This document shows positions 59,860 to 64,000 of a DNA stretch of 64,000 nt, in pieces. Position numbers and translations under genes: made by a program. The notes under the pieces were generated by a model, which was not told the origin of the DNA, ran no database searches, and was given only the letters and a program-made list of their open reading frames with translations. How positions within the stretch are numbered: position 1 is the first letter of the stretch; each line of letters opens with the position of its first letter. Source of the DNA: Azorinus chamasolen (lineage: Eukaryota > Mollusca > Bivalvia > Cardiida > Solecurtidae); the NCBI GenBank assembly GCA_963576725.1, contig OY755252.1, positions 29,715,078 through 29,779,077 on the forward strand, written 5' to 3'.

Positions 59860-61195
59860 AAAGTACATGTATGAGTCATGCAGCAAACACCGCATACAAA
59901 ACACACAACCGCCCAAGCAGCATCACAACGACAAACAGCAAATGTATATGTATATAAAAGACACAAAGAGACACAAGGACATAACAAAACAAACACTAAT
60001 GGGGAGATGGAAGTACCGCCTTGGAACGGTCATTGACAAATGTCACTGGTGGTTAAACCGGTTTAAGGGAGCACAACTTCACACTTATTCCATGCTCAGT
60101 CCCTCTCCGACTTATCTACAACAACCGCGATGGCAAATACAGTGATAAAGTGCATGTAAAATGAAAACTTATAAGTGAAACAAACTGTATTCACCTATCG
60201 CTAGTGTACTGAATGATTGAGCTGCAAACAGAGTAACTGTAGAAAAGTAATAAAGGGTACGACAAAACGTGTACAAATATCCGACGACCTCCTTCCGTTT
60301 CCGGATTGAAGAGGTCGCCTTCATAGAGTACTAAACCTTTCTTGTCGGCGTACATGCAAAGAGGCCTGTGTGATTGCCAACTGTAAAGGTGTTGACAACC
60401 AAACATGCAGCATGTTGTAGTACTATAGGAGCATATCTTTTTGTGTCACCTGCCGAGAGGCAGTGTGTCACTTAGGGATCACTTTTCCGTCGTCTGTCTG
60501 TCCGTCTGCCAGCCTGTCTTTCTGTCTGTCCGTCTGTCTGTCCGTCACACTTTCATTTTGTGGCTGTCTTTTCTAAACTAATCAATATAGAGCTTCCAAA
60601 TTTCACACATAGAACAAGCATGATAAGAGGAAGTTGCATTCACAAGGGCCACAACTCTAGCATCAATACTTTTTGAGTTAATTCCTGTTTTCATATTAAC
60701 AATAAGTTTTTGTGTCATCTGCGAACACTCTTGTTAATGATTTTTTTAACATATTTGATGAACAAAGTTAGAAAACGGGTATGTCCATTAATCTTACGAA
60801 GTTTGTAAATCACATCACCATGCAATTCAGGATGTGAAATACCGTGTTGCAGGAGCGCATTGAGATTACATTTGTATTTGCCAATAAGTGAGAGATTTCG
60901 ATAATAACATTTAGAGAACGTTTTTCTTAATTTATGGTAACTATATCCATGCTTAAGCAGCTTTTCAGTTAAAACTAGATTTCGACTTTTTCAAACGTCA
61001 ACAGATGAAGAAGCTCAAGCAAAACGAATAAACTGAGATATATAAACCCAAAAAGATGGGGCTCGGGGAACATCTCCATCAAGATGAGGGACATTTACAA
61101 TTTTAAAATCAAAATCATCTCTGTTGTCATATATTTTAGAAGAATTTATTCCGTTGTCAATTTTAAGGTCTAGATCAAGAAAAGCTATAAATCAA
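59860..61195 (-). pseudogene. PLE copy 9 with a 300-bp insertion
   Basis: The tail 59862-60420 matches copies 1 and 7. The coding end continues at 60735-61195 (homologous to LIGKYKCNLKALLRHGISHPE about 60886-60824 and LDGDVPRA about 61080-61057). Between 60433 and 60735 lies another repeat: 'gtcacctgccgagaggcagtgtgtcac', 'gtctgtccgtctg' tract, 'tcatattaacaataag'. Its start folds as CTGCC-gaga-GGCAG. Confidence 0.8.
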
Positions 61196-61199
61196 TTCA

Positions 61200-62930
61200 G
61201 CTTTACTATAAAACATTTGTAAGTTGTAAAGAACTAAAACAGAAGTCGCAGAAACGTCCACAGCGATCCATGAACACAAATGAAGTGCACACGCCCACGC
61301 ACACACACATGCACATACAACAGGCGCACAACTGGACCTTGTCTGATAAACATCTTATACACAGTGACTTGCCCTGTAGAACAAAACTACATTAACTATA
61401 GTATGATATTCATTCTCATTTCCTTGCTATTATGTATATCTCGTCATGATTTGTACTCTGTATAAGGCAATATATTCTATAAAAGCATTGTTCTGCCAGT
61501 TTCAAACCTGAAATCGATGAAAACAACATACAACTATCAGACTCAGCATTTACAAAATCCTTATTGTAACTCATTAGCTTCCAAGGTCGCATCTGTGATA
61601 ACCTATGTAGCTCGGCGGCTCATCAGGATCCAAACTGTTTGTTACTGTTTCGGTTTTTAACAAACATTAAGAAAACTAACGGAATAAAAATTAGAGCAGA
61701 CGACAAGGTTTGTTGACGACACAGTCTGTCAGCGAAAGAGTTAAATTGCACACTCGCTACATTTCATGGCCAGTATGTCTACTCTTTCATGCCAAACGTC
61801 GTTGTCTGTTTAAATTTTTATTTTATTTAGTTTTTAGTTTTCTTCATTTTTGTTTCAAAAATATTGTTACTGTAATAAACAATTTGTATCCTAATGAGAA
61901 GCCTAGATAATTAGCATCTAATCTGGATCCAAACTGTTTGTATAGAAAATCAAAGATGCGACATTGGCAGCAAAAAGGTTACAAGGAACCAACAAAACCT
62001 AGAAATTGGCTTGGCAATCACTTTAGTATAAATATGTTTTATCTTACTTACAAGTATGAAATTGCCAAATGTTTAAATGAATATCTTAAGGAAGAAATAA
62101 TTAAAAACTCCCTTATTTAAAGACTTCGATTTTGTATATTAAATAATTTATTAACGTTTGTCAAAGAAGCAATTTATCTTTTGAACACGGCATTTGTCCA
62201 AATATATAAGTTTACTTTCGTTGCGTCTGTTTACTCTCCGTATAAGTATACACAGCATTGTCTAACAAACGGAAATATAGCGTCAGCATGCTAATTTCAT
62301 GCTGAATTACTGTATTTATTTTGTACTTTGTCTTTCTTTGTTCACTAATGCATGTGTATCGGGTTTTTGGAAAGAAGATGAACACAATTGTGTCATATAA
62401 GCACAGTTTAGTTTTATGCGACCTTCTCGTTGTATAAAATTAGTTCGTTATTTTGCAATAAAATATTTCGATTTCATTGACATGATTACAGATGTTGGTA
62501 TTTTAACATACCTTTCCTGTTAAAATGTTATAAATTAGTTGCATTCAAACTTAGTTGATGATTGTATAACATCGTGTTCCAATTATTACTTGAAGAACCG
62601 CATTAACTGTAGAATACTGCAATGTTATTTAACCCTTCCAATGCCAGCATTGTCGTCAACGGGATATATTTCAGTCTGCTTCAAGTTCTAGAATGGGTGC
62701 TTGGTCAGTTTCTTTATAAAAAGACAAACAGAAAGTCAAACAATTTGGATCTTGATGAGACTCCAAGTTACTCCTTGTCTCATCTGGATCCAAACTGCAT
62801 ACGTTATATCACATATCCGTCTTTATGGCACGGAAGGGGTAAAATAGATTACATTCACAAATATTAAAGCATGCTTAAATATAACATTTGCAAAATTAAG
62901 TTTTATCATAAAATATCTCGTTTTATGACA
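61200..62930. other. No recognisable gene; hairpin repeats
   Basis: Hairpins with 'ggatccaaactg' at 61627-61641 and 61924-61938 and the palindrome at 62742-62798. The ORF 61938-62120 has no known motif. Confidence 0.45.
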
Positions 62931-62939
62931 AAAATACAC

Positions 62940-63064
62940 ATCAATGTTTGACACTTTCATTTTTCTGATTTTGTTCATGTGTGGAGTGTTTGTCTCTAGT
63001 TCTTGTGTGTCTGTTTGTGTTTTCTGTGTTCATCTCGTATGTGAGTGTGCTTTTGGGTGTGTGG

Positions 63065-63103
<39 letters not shown>

Positions 63104-63355
63104 ATGCTATCTATCGGTGTTTTGGTGGTGGTTGTGTCTTGTATGTGACTTTGAGATCATGAATTTCAGTACTTTTTCTGAAAATTGAATACCGCTTAAG
63201 CCGGTGCTAGGGGGCGTGAACAGTGTTGCATTTTCAATTACTGTTCACGAACAGACTCAATAAAACCGAGTCTGCAATTTTCTCTTTTTGTGTTGCAATG
63301 TTTGCTCTCGGGGGATCACCCCTTTCAGAATTTTACCTGCTTGACTTTACTACTT
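62940..63355 (+). mobile_element. PLE-B tail (+) carrying a 281-family unit
   Basis: (GT)n and 'tgtcttgtatgtgactttg' (63135-63152), then a 281-family unit (63152-63335), then 'cctgcttgactttactactttt', which continues the PLE-B tail as at 25757-25780 in reverse. The unit thus sits between two parts of one tail. Confidence 0.6.
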
Positions 63356-63642
63356 TTCCATTGACCATAACTGACATGTTGTGGGAATCTCTAGGCAGAC
63401 AATATGGCGCACCTTTTTTCCCATCTTATAATATTTTGCCGATATAAGCATTAAAGCGTCAAGTATTGATATGTAGATAAGTATTGATATGTAGAAACAG
63501 TAGATTTTATAAAACCCATATATTTTATCACGAAATTAATACAAATGTAGTGGTGTTGTTACTTGGTGATTCATTTCGTAAATATAACTTAATGAGTAAA
63601 TTACGTTAACAATTTCCCTTATGTAAGCACATTTTACGCATC

Positions 63643-63716
63643 GGCAAACAGAGTAGACCCAAATCAGACGGATCCTATAGGAGCCGTCTGGTCAGGGTCG
63701 GGTCTGCTCTGTTTGT
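63643..63716. repeat. 'Caaacagagtagac' hairpin, well preserved
   Basis: Outer arms GCAAACAGAGTAGACCC / GGGTCTGCTCTGTTTG, inner arms CAGACGGATCCTATAGGAGCCGTCTG. Best preserved member of the family at 34205. Confidence 0.8.
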
Positions 63717-63773
63717 TTATGGTGTATTATAGATCTGATTCTAAAGTCACAATGTCCTTTGTTAATATCACTG

Positions 63774-63976
63774 GGGGCCACGTATTATTATCAAACGTTT
63801 TGCTAATATAATTTATATAGGTATTGTAATAGATTTGTTTTTCTGCGAAGGCAACTTTGTTTTCGTAGGAATACATTGCCTAATATTTACATTGGCTTCG
63901 TAGGAAAACAATTGGTCTAAAATACCCATATAAATTATCGTAGCAAAGCATTTGATAATAATACGTAGTTGGCCCC
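63774..63976. mobile_element. 200-bp palindromic MITE
   Basis: Left end GGGGCCACGTATTATTATCA and right end complement of GGGGCCAACTACGTATTATT; arms of about 55 bp with small indels. No ORF. Confidence 0.65.
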
Positions 63977-64000
63977 AAGTGCATATGTTATTATAAAAAT

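Overview
The window looks like genomic DNA from an invertebrate animal, most likely a bivalve mollusc. The reasons are long GT-AG (and a few GC-AG) introns, a very high density of diverged transposable elements, several Penelope-like retroelement (PLE) relics, tandem-core repeats with cores of about 150 bp ending in a Y-rich 'gacggacagacgg' tract, and many short palindromic repeats. Species is inferred from repeat style only. No rRNA, functional tRNA gene, CRISPR array or prokaryotic operon is visible.

The main content is one host gene on the + strand, spread over almost 50 kb (9110-58888) and recovered as ten phase-compatible exons: 9110-9324, 9802-9902, 11794-11898, 13086-13173, 23197-23316, 25012-25144, 50866-51617, 55564-55838, 56962-57111, 58775-58888. 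Joined, they read without a stop for 684 residues, ending at a TGA at 58886-58888. Domain order is the C-lobe of an IRAK/Pelle-like (TKL type) protein kinase, then a RING finger, then a caspase-like cysteine-peptidase domain with its His and Cys, then an unassigned C-terminal region. The kinase N-lobe and the start codon were not found. I do not recognise this kinase-RING-caspase architecture as a described family. It would place phosphorylation, ubiquitin ligation and proteolysis in one polypeptide.

Layout. 1-2410: 3' part of a PLE (+). 4615-7270: degraded L1-superfamily-like LINE (-) with two PLE tails inserted. 8535-8765: PLE fragment (-). 9110-13173: kinase and RING exons, with a hAT-like MITE in intron 2. 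13174-23196: 10-kb intron with tRNA-like SINE heads, Tc1 and mariner relics and a tandem-core repeat. 23197-25144: RING and first caspase exon. 25145-50865: a 25.7-kb intron opened by a GC donor. It holds a head-to-head inverted duplication of a multicopy ORF (arms 26.1-29.1 kb and 29.1-29.8 plus 38.1-40.2 kb, the right arm split by an 8.3-kb segment with inverted ends), tandem-core repeats, a PLE-B relic, a Harbinger (HARBI1-like) transposase on the opposite strand and a 1.2-kb PLE (-). 50866-58888: caspase body and C-terminal exons, with an inverted-repeat DNA element, an inverted pair of PLE tails and a 281-bp tandem array in the introns. 59-64 kb: further PLE copies, tandem-core and hairpin repeats.

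Gene models were built by eye from splice consensus, phase and domain logic. They have no transcript support here.
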